From JAJRXK01 sp964593155 (GTDB lineage Bacteria; Krumholzibacteriota; Krumholzibacteriia; JAJRXK01), in assembly GCA_964593155.1 (NCBI GenBank), contig CAZQHE010000076.1:1-19913 (forward strand): 19,913 nucleotides of DNA, given 5' to 3'. Numbering within the stretch: position 1 is the first letter of the stretch; each line of letters starts with the position of its first letter. Below the pieces are notes generated by a model. That model searched no databases. It had not been told where the DNA came from and saw only the letters and a list, made by a program, of their open reading frames with translations. Made by a program: the position numbers and the translations under genes. Below, piece after piece: positions 1 through 7,500 of this stretch.

Positions 1-1125
1 GTCCGGGACGGAGTCCCCGTCGGAGTCCTCGACCCCGGGGTCGGTTCCGACGACCAGCTCCTCTTGCGCGTACAGTCCGTCGTCGTCGTCGTCGTCTCCG
101 AACTGGAGTGTCAGGAGATGGGGCGCATCGTGGGAAAAGAGGATCCTCTTCGCCGCGTCGAGGTCGACCCGGCCGGCATGGATGCTCCCCTCGAAGCCCA
201 GGGATCCGTGCTCGAGNNNNNNNNNNTCGAGGTAGTGGAGTGCGATGTAGGGCAGGTCGATCGAGAGGTCCCGCTGGGGATGCGTCACGGTGACGAAGCC
301 CATGTTCACGGTGGCTCCGCAGTGCGGACAGGTCTCCACGCCACGCTGGGGATGGTGCGTGACGAACACCCCTGGGGGCGGGCTGTCGATCCGCGCTCGC
401 AGGAACTCCGCGACCTGCACGCCGTCGACGACCGCGTCGTCGTCGGTGTCGGTGCGTTCCCAGTCGGTGCCGGCCAGCACCTCCTCGGCCACCGACAGGT
501 GATCGCCGTCGAGGTCGTCGGGAGCCGGGAGCCAGTGGGAATCGGCCGACGCCGTCGTCGCTCCGGAGGCTCCGGCCACCAGCGCGAGCGAGGCGGCCAA
601 GCGGCCCGCACGCCCCATCCATCGTGGGTCGTCATCGAACGGCCGGCGGTGTCCGAACATCCGGGAACACTCGGTATGGACCCGCCGGTACTCGCGCAGG
701 AGTGTCGGGGTCACCGTGCAGCCGGGGCAGGCCCAGTGGAACAGGATCTCCTGATCGCCGGGTGCGAGACCGTTCGGTGCGTAGGGCTCGTGCACGAAGC
801 TTTCCACGCAGCACGACGGATAGCCCAGGAACCATCCTTCGCGGCGTACCGTGTCGGGAGTGCGCCGGAGGCGGCGATCCCCGAACATCCGTTCGTAGAG
901 TGCGGCCCGCGCGGGATCACGCGCCAGCAGGGTCTCGGTGACCGGACGGCCCAGGCGGGTGCGTCGCCGGATGCGCCGGACGTCCGGGACGAGCGATCGA
1001 AGGACGTCGAGCTCGGTCTCGCTCGACGCGCCTTCCCAGCGGGACAGCGGTTTGAGCTGCTCGAGGGTGGCAAGCACCAGGTAGGCGAGTCGGGGATCGA
1101 GACGCCGGAGTTCTTGCGTCGACAT
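1..1125 (-). CDS. Membrane protein fusing a cytoplasmic Cys-rich domain to an exported Asp-rich domain (3' end off window)
   Basis: The frame is open for 375 codons from ATG 1125 to the window edge with no stop. A strong Shine-Dalgarno (AGGAGG, 1130-1135) lies 4 bases upstream of the ATG. Residues 1-155 look cytoplasmic and carry GYPSCCVESF (Cys105-106), ACPGC (Cys133, Cys136) and Cys153. Five arginines (160-175) precede one hydrophobic segment (about 176-194, with an ASA end like a signal peptide), so the N terminus should be inside. The exported part has Asp-rich loops of the thrombospondin-3/dockerin style (DLDGDH near 204; TDTDDD near 225; another set at the window edge) around a CPHCG motif (266-270) and a conserved-looking HYLEHGS stretch. 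The YPxCC motif recalls DUF483-like proteins; this is from memory and unverified. I cannot name a function. The N run at 217-226 falls inside the gene but keeps the frame. The missing 3' end prevents a full domain call. Confidence 0.85.
   Translation of the reverse strand, partial: MSTQELRRLDPRLAYLVLATLEQLKPLSRWEGASSETELDVLRSLVPDVRRIRRRTRLGRPVTETLLARDPARAALYERMFGDRRLRRTPDTVRREGWFLGYPSCCVESFVHEPYAPNGLAPGDQEILFHWACPGCTVTPTLLREYRRVHTECSRMFGHRRPFDDDPRWMGRAGRLAASLALVAGASGATTASADSHWLPAPDDLDGDHLSVAEEVLAGTDWERTDTDDDAVVDGVQVAEFLRARIDSPPPGVFVTHHPQRGVETCPHCGATVNMGFVTVTHPQRDLSIDLPYIALHYLXXXXLEHGSLGFEGSIHAGRVDLDAAKRILFSHDAPHLLTLQFGDDDDDDGLYAQEELVVGTDPGVEDSDGDSVPD
217..226. other. Assembly gap (10 N), probably a false gap
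   Basis: The left flank ends in ctcgag and the right flank starts with tcgagg, so the flanks share five bases (tcgag). Merging on that overlap removes 15 bases, keeps the minus-strand frame and gives an uninterrupted HYLEHGS in the protein. The written 10-base gap also keeps the frame, so the sequence alone does not prove which version is right. Confidence 0.8.
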
Positions 1126-1294
1126 GGCTCCTCCTCGGGCGCGAGCGCAGAGCTGGCTCCGGACGCAGCCATCTTCTGCGAGGAAGGGTGATCCTCCGGG
1201 CACTCGGCAGTCCAGGGTGCGAGCGCATCAAATCGGGGCGGGTTCTCCCGCCGTCCGATCGCAGTCGCGCCAGGAATCTGGTGCAGATTTCCGT
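1126..1294. other. Intergenic segment with a small hairpin
   Basis: I see no gene on either strand. The only structure is a perfect GGCGGG-TTCT-CCCGCC hairpin at 1237-1252. It has no T tract on the plus strand and only a weak one (GATTTG) on the minus strand, so terminator function is doubtful. It lies about 43 bases upstream of the vapB-like start at 1295 and could belong to the control region of that decayed locus. Confidence 0.4.
1130..1135 (-). promoter_or_regulatory. Ribosome binding site deciding the start of the left-edge gene
   Basis: On the minus strand the sequence reads GAGGAGGAGCC directly before ATG 1125. The AGGAGG core sits 4 bases from the start codon. This supports the long product that begins with the Cys-rich domain, rather than the internal ATGs at 660 or 618 that would begin at the signal-peptide-like segment. 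Confidence 0.75.
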
Positions 1295-1454
1295 ATGAAG
1301 ACGCCCCTGAACTTCGACGACGAGCTTCGATGCCGAGATCGTCGCGCTGTGTCGCGAATGGTCGGTCGCCCGATTGCTCACCCAGGACCGCGGTTTCGGG
1401 CAGTGGCGTGGGTTGGAGGTCGAGAGGCTCGACGACGTGGGTCCACGCTCGTAG
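1295..1454 (+). pseudogene. Remnant of a vapBC toxin-antitoxin locus (antitoxin head joined to toxin tail)
   Basis: ATG 1295 opens with MKTPLNFDDEL, the usual start of a VapB-type antitoxin (MRTTLNLDDELL in relatives). About 30 bases later a different frame (codons from 1311 to the stop at 1452-1454) reads DAEIVALCREW, LLTQDRGF and GLEVERL. That is the C-terminal third of a PIN-domain VapC, including its last acidic residue in TQDRGF. Everything between, the rest of the antitoxin and most of the toxin, is missing, and the two halves are out of frame. The simplest reading is an internal deletion with loss of function. It lies just downstream of an intact vapBC on the opposite strand, so two unrelated TA loci seem to have accumulated here. 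Family assignment is from motif recall. Confidence 0.55.
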
Positions 1455-1666
1455 CAGCGATCCGCGCGCGGTGGGATTCCTCAGCTCTCGAGACTGCGGA
1501 CTCGTCTCCGCTTCCGTGCGATCGATCGGCTCGCACGGGATTTCGCCACGCGATCCAGGCCGTGAGCATGGCCACCGGCACGGCCGCAGAGCAGCATGAC
1601 GTTCTCCAGCGCCTCGGCACTCCCCTCCTGCTGGCCGATCCACGATGGGGCTCTTCGGAAGGGCAG
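1455..1666. other. Non-coding or degraded stretch
   Basis: No convincing gene is present. On the minus strand a short phrase ALENVMLLCG (near 1580-1610) is faintly like the end of an HNH nuclease, but no zinc-binding His or Cys pattern follows and the frame soon ends, so I do not call it. Together with the vapBC remnant this looks like a small graveyard between the left-edge gene and the intact vapC. Confidence 0.35.
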
Positions 1667-2101
1667 TCAGTCCCAGGGCCGCTCGACGCGTAGGAAGTCG
1701 AAGCGCCGGAATCCGCGGTCGAGTGTGTAGAGCGTCTTGACTCCGTTGCTGCGCAGGAGACACGCGAGGTGCGCGTCGGGGACGAGGTTCCCCTTCGGAG
1801 CATGCGCGTCGGCGAGCTCGCGATACAGTGCGAAGAACTCCGGTCCTTCCGAGAGGACACGCGCCTGGGGGAGCCGGAGAAGGTTCTCGACGTTCGCCAG
1901 GGCTTCGTTCGCTTCCAACGGATGATCGAAGATCGCGGGGTGCGTCGCGATCCGCAGGTAGGCCATGACCGTCGGCCAGGCCAACACGAGAACCTCGTCG
2001 TCCGCCGCGCAGTTCTCGAGAAAGGTGACGGCCCGGCTGTGGAACTCGCTCGTGGCGTCCGACGCGTAGAGCAGGATGTTCGCGTCGAGAGCGTAACTCA
2101 C
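1667..2101 (-). CDS. vapC: VapC-family PIN-domain ribonuclease toxin (TIGR00028-like)
   Basis: This is a 144-residue PIN-domain protein, the toxin of a type II toxin-antitoxin pair. Family members are metal-dependent RNases that block translation when freed from antitoxin. Visible marks are ALDANILLY (Asp6), GNLVPDAHLA (Asp109) and YTLDRGFRRF (Asp128), which would bind the catalytic metal. The phrases IATHPAIFDHPL and HAPKGNLVPDAHLA match the TIGR00028 type. The usual second acidic residue near position 45 is not obvious (the segment reads TVMAYLR). The start is GTG at 2101; it overlaps the antitoxin stop in a GTGA, which implies translational coupling. The length is normal, so the toxin is probably intact. 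It has no promoter of its own and depends on the one upstream of vapB. Confidence 0.93.
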   Translation of the reverse strand: MSYALDANILLYASDATSEFHSRAVTFLENCAADDEVLVLAWPTVMAYLRIATHPAIFDHPLEANEALANVENLLRLPQARVLSEGPEFFALYRELADAHAPKGNLVPDAHLACLLRSNGVKTLYTLDRGFRRFDFLRVERPWD

Positions 2102-2358
2102 CGACGCCGCCCCTTCCCGTCTCGCGGGTCGCGGTCCATCACGTCGAGCAGGTCACTCGTCGAGGAGAGGTCGTAGCGCGCGCCCATGTCCCGCACCGTC
2201 CATTCGAAGGGCGGGCCCTCCGGGCGAGCGGACTCCTCCGCTTCGAGCGCCCGCGCGAGGAGGTCGGAGACCAACCTTCCGAGCGACTTGCCCTCGCGCC
2301 GCTGGAGGTCCTTGAGCTGTGCCAGGACCGGGTCATCGATGTCGATCGTGGTTCGCAT
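2098..2358 (-). CDS. vapB: VapB-type ribbon-helix-helix antitoxin
   Basis: This 86-residue partner of the adjacent PIN toxin starts MRTTIDIDDPVLAQLKD, a ribbon-helix-helix DNA-binding fold (strand, then helices to about residue 40). It continues with an acidic linker and a Trp-containing tail (FEWTVRDMGARYDL) expected to wrap the toxin. Antitoxins of this class bind the toxin and, as a complex, repress their own operon. An earlier in-frame ATG at 2385 is rejected because it lies between the -35 and -10 boxes of the only good promoter. With the -10 ending 8 bases upstream of ATG 2358, the mRNA should begin at or next to the start codon, and no Shine-Dalgarno is present. Its TGA overlaps the GTG of vapC. 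Confidence 0.9.
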   Translation of the reverse strand: MRTTIDIDDPVLAQLKDLQRREGKSLGRLVSDLLARALEAEESARPEGPPFEWTVRDMGARYDLSSTSDLLDVMDRDPRDGKGRRR

Positions 2359-2387
2359 GATGCGTGATGATATGTAGCCGCGCATCA
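2358..2387. promoter_or_regulatory. Inverted-repeat operator candidate over the vapBC promoter
   Basis: Perfect 7-base arms TGATGCG (2358-2364) and CGCATCA (2381-2387) lie 16 bases apart. They bracket the -10 box and touch the start codon. This placement fits autorepression by a VapB-VapC complex, which is how ribbon-helix-helix antitoxins usually act. That this pair of arms is the bound site is inference. Confidence 0.5.
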
Positions 2388-2395
2388 GATGTCAA
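2367..2395 (-). promoter_or_regulatory. Sigma-70 promoter of vapBC (TTGACA-17-TATCAT)
   Basis: On the minus strand a perfect -35 TTGACA (2395-2390) is followed after exactly 17 bases by TATCAT (2372-2367). Only 8 bases separate the -10 from the vapB ATG at 2358, so transcription should start about at the start codon, giving a leaderless message. The match is far better than any other promoter-like sequence in the window. Confidence 0.8.
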
Positions 2396-2481
2396 GATGG
2401 AGTGGCGCGTTCGCGGTTCCTGTGGAGTTTCGGGGTCGCGTCCGCACGGTCCGTGTTCGGCGAGCCAGACCCTGTTCCCCC

Positions 2482-2532
2482 GCGGAACTTCCCCAGCAGG
2501 AATTCCGACATCCCGACTTCCCCTGCGGAAGT
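2482..2532. repeat. Cluster of GGAA/TTCC palindromes upstream of the oxidoreductase gene
   Basis: Three small palindromes occur within 51 bases: GGAACTTCC near 2484-2492, GGAATTCC at 2499-2506 and ACTTCC-CCTGC-GGAAGT at 2516-2532. ACTTCCCC is repeated directly at 2487 and 2516. They sit 85-130 bases upstream of the oxidoreductase start, within the stretch between it and vapB. They could be operator half-sites. I see no consensus promoter next to them. Confidence 0.35.
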
Positions 2533-2615
2533 GGCCGAGCCCTGTATCCTGACGCGGCATCAGCACGGTCGAGCCCACACGCACGCGAGCCCGGACCCCG
2601 CCAGAAAGCCCACCC

Positions 2616-3611
2616 ATGACCACACCCCTCCGCTGGGGCATCCTCGGTGCCGGCATCATCGCCAACAAGTTCGCCGACGCGGTGCGGCGCGAGGCCGGCA
2701 ACGAGCTCGTCGCCGTCGCCTCGAAGACCCCGCAGAAGGCCCGGGACTTCGCGGAACGCCACGGCATCGACGCCGCGCCCGACTACGACAGCATGCTCAC
2801 CGACCCGCGCATCGACGTCGTCTACGTGGCCACCACGCACAACTTCCACCACGACAACGCGCGCCGGGTGCTGGAACACGGCAGGCACTGTCTGGTGGAG
2901 AAGCCCTTCACCGTGAACGCCGCGCAGGCCGAGGACCTGGTCGACCGCGCGCAGGAGCGGGGTCTGTTCCTCATGGAAGCCATGTGGTCGCGCTTCCTCC
3001 CCACCTGGCAGGCCGTGCGAGCGCGGGTGGCCGACGGCGTGATCGGCCAGGTCCGGCAGATCGACGTGACCTTCGGCGGGATCGTGCCTCCGCACTACGA
3101 GCGCCGCCTGAAGGATCCCGACCTCGCTGGCGGCGTCACGCTCGACATGGGCGTGTATCCGATCGCGCTGATCTGCCACGTGCTCGGCGAGCGCCCGAGC
3201 CACGTCGAGTCGATGACGCGCATGAGCACGAGCGGCGTCGACGAGGTCGCGTGCTATCTGTTCCGCTTCCCCGGGCAGTGTCTGACCACGATCAGCACGA
3301 GCTTCGACCTCTGGATGCCGGCACGAGCCGCCTTCCACGGCACCCGCGGAACCATCGAGCACGCCGACTTCCCGTGGAGCGAGACCTTCCGCATCCATCA
3401 CCACGGCGGAACGGGTCAGGTGGACGACGTCGAGGAGGTCCACACGCCGCTCGAGGAGAACGGCTTCGTCTACCAGGTGCGCGAGGTCGCCGCGAAGATC
3501 CGGGCCGGCGAGACGGAGAGCGACGTCGTGCCCCTGCACGAGACGATCGAGATCATGCAGCTGATGGACGGGATGCGCGAACGCTGGGGTCTACGGTATC
3601 CGTTCGAGTGA
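2616..3611 (+). CDS. Gfo/Idh/MocA-family NAD(P)-dependent oxidoreductase, dihydrodiol-dehydrogenase-like
   Basis: This 331-residue cytoplasmic dehydrogenase has an N-terminal Rossmann fold (GAGIIANKF, residues 11-19). It carries the family motif LVEKPFTVN with the catalytic-type Lys96 in Glu-Lys-Pro, and a C-terminal alpha/beta substrate domain. The phrases EAMWSRFLPTW (121-131) and GGVTLDMGVYPIAL (172-185, with Asp177 and Tyr181) are typical of the trans-1,2-dihydrobenzene-1,2-diol dehydrogenase branch. Members oxidise or reduce sugars and related cyclic alcohols; the substrate here cannot be told. Length is normal. ATG 2616 is chosen because the fold starts at once; the ribosome site is weak (AGAAAG). 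The gene stands alone, and its stop lies 13 bases from the stop of a convergent membrane-protein gene. Confidence 0.94.
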   Translation: MTTPLRWGILGAGIIANKFADAVRREAGNELVAVASKTPQKARDFAERHGIDAAPDYDSMLTDPRIDVVYVATTHNFHHDNARRVLEHGRHCLVEKPFTVNAAQAEDLVDRAQERGLFLMEAMWSRFLPTWQAVRARVADGVIGQVRQIDVTFGGIVPPHYERRLKDPDLAGGVTLDMGVYPIALICHVLGERPSHVESMTRMSTSGVDEVACYLFRFPGQCLTTISTSFDLWMPARAAFHGTRGTIEHADFPWSETFRIHHHGGTGQVDDVEEVHTPLEENGFVYQVREVAAKIRAGETESDVVPLHETIEIMQLMDGMRERWGLRYPFE

Positions 3612-3633
3612 CCGCTACGACTCGTCACGAACG
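3601..3633. terminator. Bulged hairpin across two convergent stop codons
   Basis: CGTTC-(GA)-GTGAC (3601-3612) pairs with GTCAC-GAACG (3624-3633), giving ten base pairs with a 2-base bulge and an 11-base loop. It contains the TGA of the oxidoreductase (3609-3611) and that of the VTT gene (3625-3627). No T tract follows on either side, so it may act by end protection or as a weak two-way terminator. Confidence 0.4.
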
Positions 3634-4305
3634 GCTCTGCGCCGCGGCCGGCTTCGTCAATCCGACGCGCCGCCGGAACACCATCCACGCGCACCAGAAC
3701 ACCGCGCTCAGGCCGACGGCCGCGGCGATCGCGGGGTAGGGATTCTCGAGGCTGCTCACCGATCCCGAGTACGTGGCCAGCGCCATGTACGGCACGTTCA
3801 CCGTCAACCACGCCAACAGGAATCGGCGCAAAGGCATGCCGGTCACGCCGGCCAGGCAGGCCGACACCTCGGGCAGCACCGGCACGGCGCGCGACAGGAA
3901 GATCATGACGACGCCGTAGGTCCGGAAGGTGGTGCGCATCTCCTCGCGCTCGCCCGCGTCGCGCAGGATCCACCGCACGACGTGTTCGCCCTTCCACCGG
4001 CTGAGGGCGTAGCCGGTCAGCCCGGCCGCGGTCACGCCGACGAGTCCGAACACGAACGCGCCGGGGAAGCCGACGAGGTGGCCGCCCAGGATGCTGATCT
4101 CGAGCGTCGGGACCGCCACGAACAGGTCGGCGAAGAGCAGGGCGGTGAGCGCCGCGCCCACCCACCACGGCGCGCCGTCGCGGCGCACGCTCTCGAGGCC
4201 GACTTCGATCGCGGCCAGGTCGAGCAGCCCCGTGAACTTCGCGATCACGAAGGTCGACGTGAAGAACGCCCCCAGGACGACGACGAGCTTGAGCAGGGCC
4301 TTCAT
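3625..4305 (-). CDS. VTT/DedA-like (TVP38/TMEM64, YdjX-type) inner-membrane protein
   Basis: This is a 226-residue integral membrane protein. Hydrophobic segments lie near 4-22, 48-67, 76-101, 133-156, 163-182 and 190-211. The VTT domain covers about 70-185. It shows the Gly-rich re-entrant stretch GGHLVGFPGAFVFGLVG and the second conserved stretch FLSRAVPVLPEVSACLAGVT, where relatives have F-x-x-R-x-x-P and a closing A-G. DedA and TVP38/TMEM64 proteins act in lipid scrambling or in membrane potential upkeep; which applies here is unknown. The start ATG 4305 has GGAG 9 bases upstream. The gene is divergent from the large metallopeptidase and convergent with the oxidoreductase, with no operon partner. 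Confidence 0.9.
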   Translation of the reverse strand: MKALLKLVVVLGAFFTSTFVIAKFTGLLDLAAIEVGLESVRRDGAPWWVGAALTALLFADLFVAVPTLEISILGGHLVGFPGAFVFGLVGVTAAGLTGYALSRWKGEHVVRWILRDAGEREEMRTTFRTYGVVMIFLSRAVPVLPEVSACLAGVTGMPLRRFLLAWLTVNVPYMALATYSGSVSSLENPYPAIAAAVGLSAVFWCAWMVFRRRVGLTKPAAAQSRS

Positions 4306-4553
4306 GGGGGTGCTCCGGGCGAGAGAACAGGGTGTACACGGCGAGGACGCGGCGGGGCGGCGCCGTCAGGAGGGTTTTCGGTCGGCGGCTGGGGGCGGAT
4401 GCGGTCGCGGGTGGTCCGTTGCGAAGGGCGCCGCCTCCCCGTGTCACCGGCCCTGTGCGATCGCCCGTCTCCGCGACGTCTACTCCAGCGACGCCGGACG
4501 ACGCCCGCGTCGTGCGCTTGCCCATCTCCGTCCAACGCCCCGGGAGGTCCTCC
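4306..4553. promoter_or_regulatory. Divergent intergenic region between VTT gene and metallopeptidase gene
   Basis: The frame of the metallopeptidase stays open through most of this region, but the residues are Arg/Pro-rich and do not look like protein. It contains an 8-base palindrome GTGTACAC (4332-4339) and a perfect hairpin ACGACG-CCCG-CGTCGT (4498-4513) ahead of the peptidase start. I find no promoter close to consensus. Confidence 0.4.
4542..4547 (+). promoter_or_regulatory. Ribosome binding site deciding the metallopeptidase start
   Basis: GGGAGG ends 6 bases before ATG 4554, ideal spacing. A signal peptide begins at this ATG, whereas the upstream in-frame ATG at 4332 would add 74 Arg/Pro-rich residues ahead of it. 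Both facts favour 4554. Confidence 0.8.
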
Positions 4554-7500
4554 ATGTCCCGCATCCGTCTGCAGAGACCGGGAGTCCCCCCGGTCTCCCT
4601 GCTCCTGCTCGTCGTTGTGCTCGCGACCACGGTTGGTGTCGCCCGCGCGTCGATCCGGCCACGGCTGGACGTCCGGCCCGTCGGCACGCACATGATCCCG
4701 GGACCGGGGCAGCCGGTCGAGGAGACCTTTGCCCTGCATCCGGAGATCGCTGGTGTCTTCGACGACTTCGCCGTCGAGGGCGAGGGCTGGATCGCTCTGG
4801 AGATCGACGTTCCTCATGGCGTCGCCCTTCGTCCGGGTGAGGAACTCGAATTCGTCGTGCGCGGCATTCCCTCGGGCGACGCCGGACCTCTCGAAGTCGT
4901 CTTCACCGTGGACGGCCGGCCAACGCGGAAGTCGTTGGGCCTGCGGCCGCGCCCCGAGCACACCGAGCGCACGATGGTACGGGCACTCGAGGCGACATTC
5001 GAGCGGTCGGTGCCCGCACCGGGCATGGACACCGGTTTCGCGCGGCCCGAGCCGGCACCGATCGACGAGCGCTTCCGCGAGCGGCCGTGGCACGAGGCTC
5101 GCCCCGATCCCGACGCGCCGGAACCGGATCTCCAACGCCGCCAGTCGCTCACGGTGCGCGGCTCCTTCGGCTACCTGCGCGAGAGCGGACCCTACCTCGG
5201 CGCGGACGGTGCCACCGTACGCGTCTACGACGCCGATTTCGGCAGCGACGAACTCCTGGGAACCGTGGTCCTCGGGCCGAGTGGCAACTTCGAACTGAAC
5301 GTCTCCGAGGACGAGACCTACCCCGACATCTACGTCGAGTTCGAGTCGGCCAATGCCCGCGTCGAGACCGAGGACTCGGGAATTCTCGAGCTGAACTTCA
5401 AGTGGAAGACGCAAACCTACGAGGAGTTCTCCGGTTCGCTGCTCGACGTGGGAGCGCTCACGCCGTCGAACTACAACGGGCAGGTCGGCCTGCACATGTT
5501 GTCGACCCTGACCAAGGGCTGGCGCTATCTTAACGACCTGGGCTACGACATTCCCAGCGTCGACGCGATGTATCCCGTCGGAGACGGTGGTGCCTTCTAC
5601 GACGGCGAGATCAACCTCAGCTTCGACCGCCGTTGGCGCGAGGATACGATCCTGCACGAGTACGGCCACCACGTGACCGACACCTTCGCCGGCATCGTCG
5701 CGCCGAGCTACTGCAACGGCGTGTGCGACGGCGACGACTGCGGCCATTGTATCTGGTGCGACGAAACGCCCTCGGATGCGTGGCAGGAAGGATTCGCGAG
5801 CTGGGTGGGCGAGATCGTCCAGGACGCCTGGCCGGGGGCCTACGGCTACGCGCCCGCCTACACGCGCAGCGCCGAGGACATCGCGCCCTTCGGTTGCATC
5901 GGCGTGAACAGCGATCCCTGCCTCTGCGGTCCCCAGGCGACGGAAGGTTTCCTGTGGGCCCTGCTCACCGACATCTACGACGTCACGCCGAACGAGCCCG
6001 ACGAGGACACGATCGCCGGCGACTGGGGTGACCCGCTGGGGATGGGGCCGGAGGAGATCCTCGCGACCGCGGCCAACAGCGATCCGACCACACCGGCAGC
6101 CTTCGTGGCCGCGTTCAGTCAGGCCCACGCGGCCGAGGGCGAAGACCTCTGGGAGACCTTCGTCAACAACGGCTGGAACATCGACCAGCAGAAGCCGGGC
6201 TCACCCTCGGGCCTGTTCAGCACCACCCACCAGATCGGCCAGGCCAACATGTCGGCCCAGCCCTGGATCAACTTCGTCTGGCAGACCGCGCCCGACGACT
6301 GGTCCGGGATCGGTGGCTACAGTTACGAGATCTCGGCCGGCGCTCCCGTGCCTCCGGACGACGTACAGGACATTCCGAAGTTGAACAACTGGGTGGTGAC
6401 GCCGGTCGAGCCAGGCGCGGCCTACTACTTCACGCTGCGCGCCGTCGATCGTGTGGGTCGCTGGAGCGACGACTACGCGACCGCCGGTCCCTACTACATC
6501 CGCGAACCCGGTCCGGCCGATCTGGAGGTCGCCGCGCGCCCCGGGTGGCTGTTGCCGATCGTGCCCCTCGACGAGCCGTCCGCGACGCCGACCAGCATCT
6601 CGCTTCCCGACCTGTTGAACGGAAACACCTTCTTCTACGTGAACCTCTCCGGTGCGAACGACGGCGAGTCCGACGCCGTCGCTCCCTTCGACGTGGAGTT
6701 CCGCATCGACGGCGAGGTGGAGCGCATGTTCACGCAGACCACCGACGTCGCCGCCGAGGGCGGCCTCTTCGAGTTCGTCAACGAGCCGAACTTCGTCGTC
6801 ACCGGCGGCCTGCACACCCTCGAGATGCGCATCGATCCCGGTGGTGCGGTCGACGAGCAGACGAATGCCAACAACTGGCTGGCGAACCAGTGGGCCTTCG
6901 CCCCGGAGTCGATCTCGAAGATCGGTCCGCTGCTGCGTCCGGCCCCGCCGGACATCGACGGGGGTCACGACGCGATGAACCTCGGGCAGTTCCCACCCGT
7001 GAGCGTGGCCAAGGACAACTGCGACGGGTTGCGCCTGCCGGTCGCCCAGCGTTCCGGCGCCGACCCGCGCTTCGTGGCGATCTCGGCCCACTTCGTCGAT
7101 GCCGGTGAGAACATCGACCTGGGTATGTACCCGCGGACCACGTCGTCGAACCTGGGCTTCGGGTGGAACACGGAACTGGCCTCCTCGTCGGCGCCGGCCG
7201 GAAGCATCGATGCGGTGGTCGCGAACGGTCACGCGGTGTCGGACGGCTTCGTGGACGTGGGCATCTACAACGCGAGCGATCACGGTGGTGGGTACTACGC
7301 GGACTACGTGGAGAGCCAGGACGCCGTGGTCGGAGGCACCGAGGCCATCTCGTTCCTGCCGAACGAAATGGTCCAGATGCGACACTTCGACATCGGACTC
7401 TCGCAGGCCAGCTTCGTGGTGAAGCTCGCCGTCGGCGACGACGGCCCGTTCGACCTGTACTTCTTCGAACCGTCCACCTTCTACGCGAGTCTCGAGGACG

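Noticed and set aside
70..106. GTC triplet run as a microsatellite
   Set aside because: It encodes an Asp run in an Asp-rich, calcium-binding-like loop of the left-edge gene, so protein selection explains it.
64..1191. Long plus-strand open frame opposite the left-edge gene
   Set aside because: Its composition is that of an antisense shadow (Arg, Gly, Val rich, no motif). The minus frame has a ribosome site, a TM segment and clear motifs.
1570..1620. Possible HNH nuclease remnant (ALENVMLLCG on the minus strand)
   Set aside because: It is only ten suggestive residues with no zinc ligands or HNH core after them.
711..1763. Minus-strand open frame of 350 codons
   Set aside because: It crosses the left-edge gene in a wrong frame and overlaps the vapC end; Ser, Pro and Arg rich with no motif.
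2359..2385. N-terminal extension of the VapB antitoxin from ATG 2385
   Set aside because: It overlaps the promoter spacer and -10 box, and family members start at MRTTIDID.
4302..6128. 608-codon minus-strand frame opposite the metallopeptidase
   Set aside because: It is a shadow in a GC-rich genome; the plus strand has a signal peptide and the HEXXH motif.
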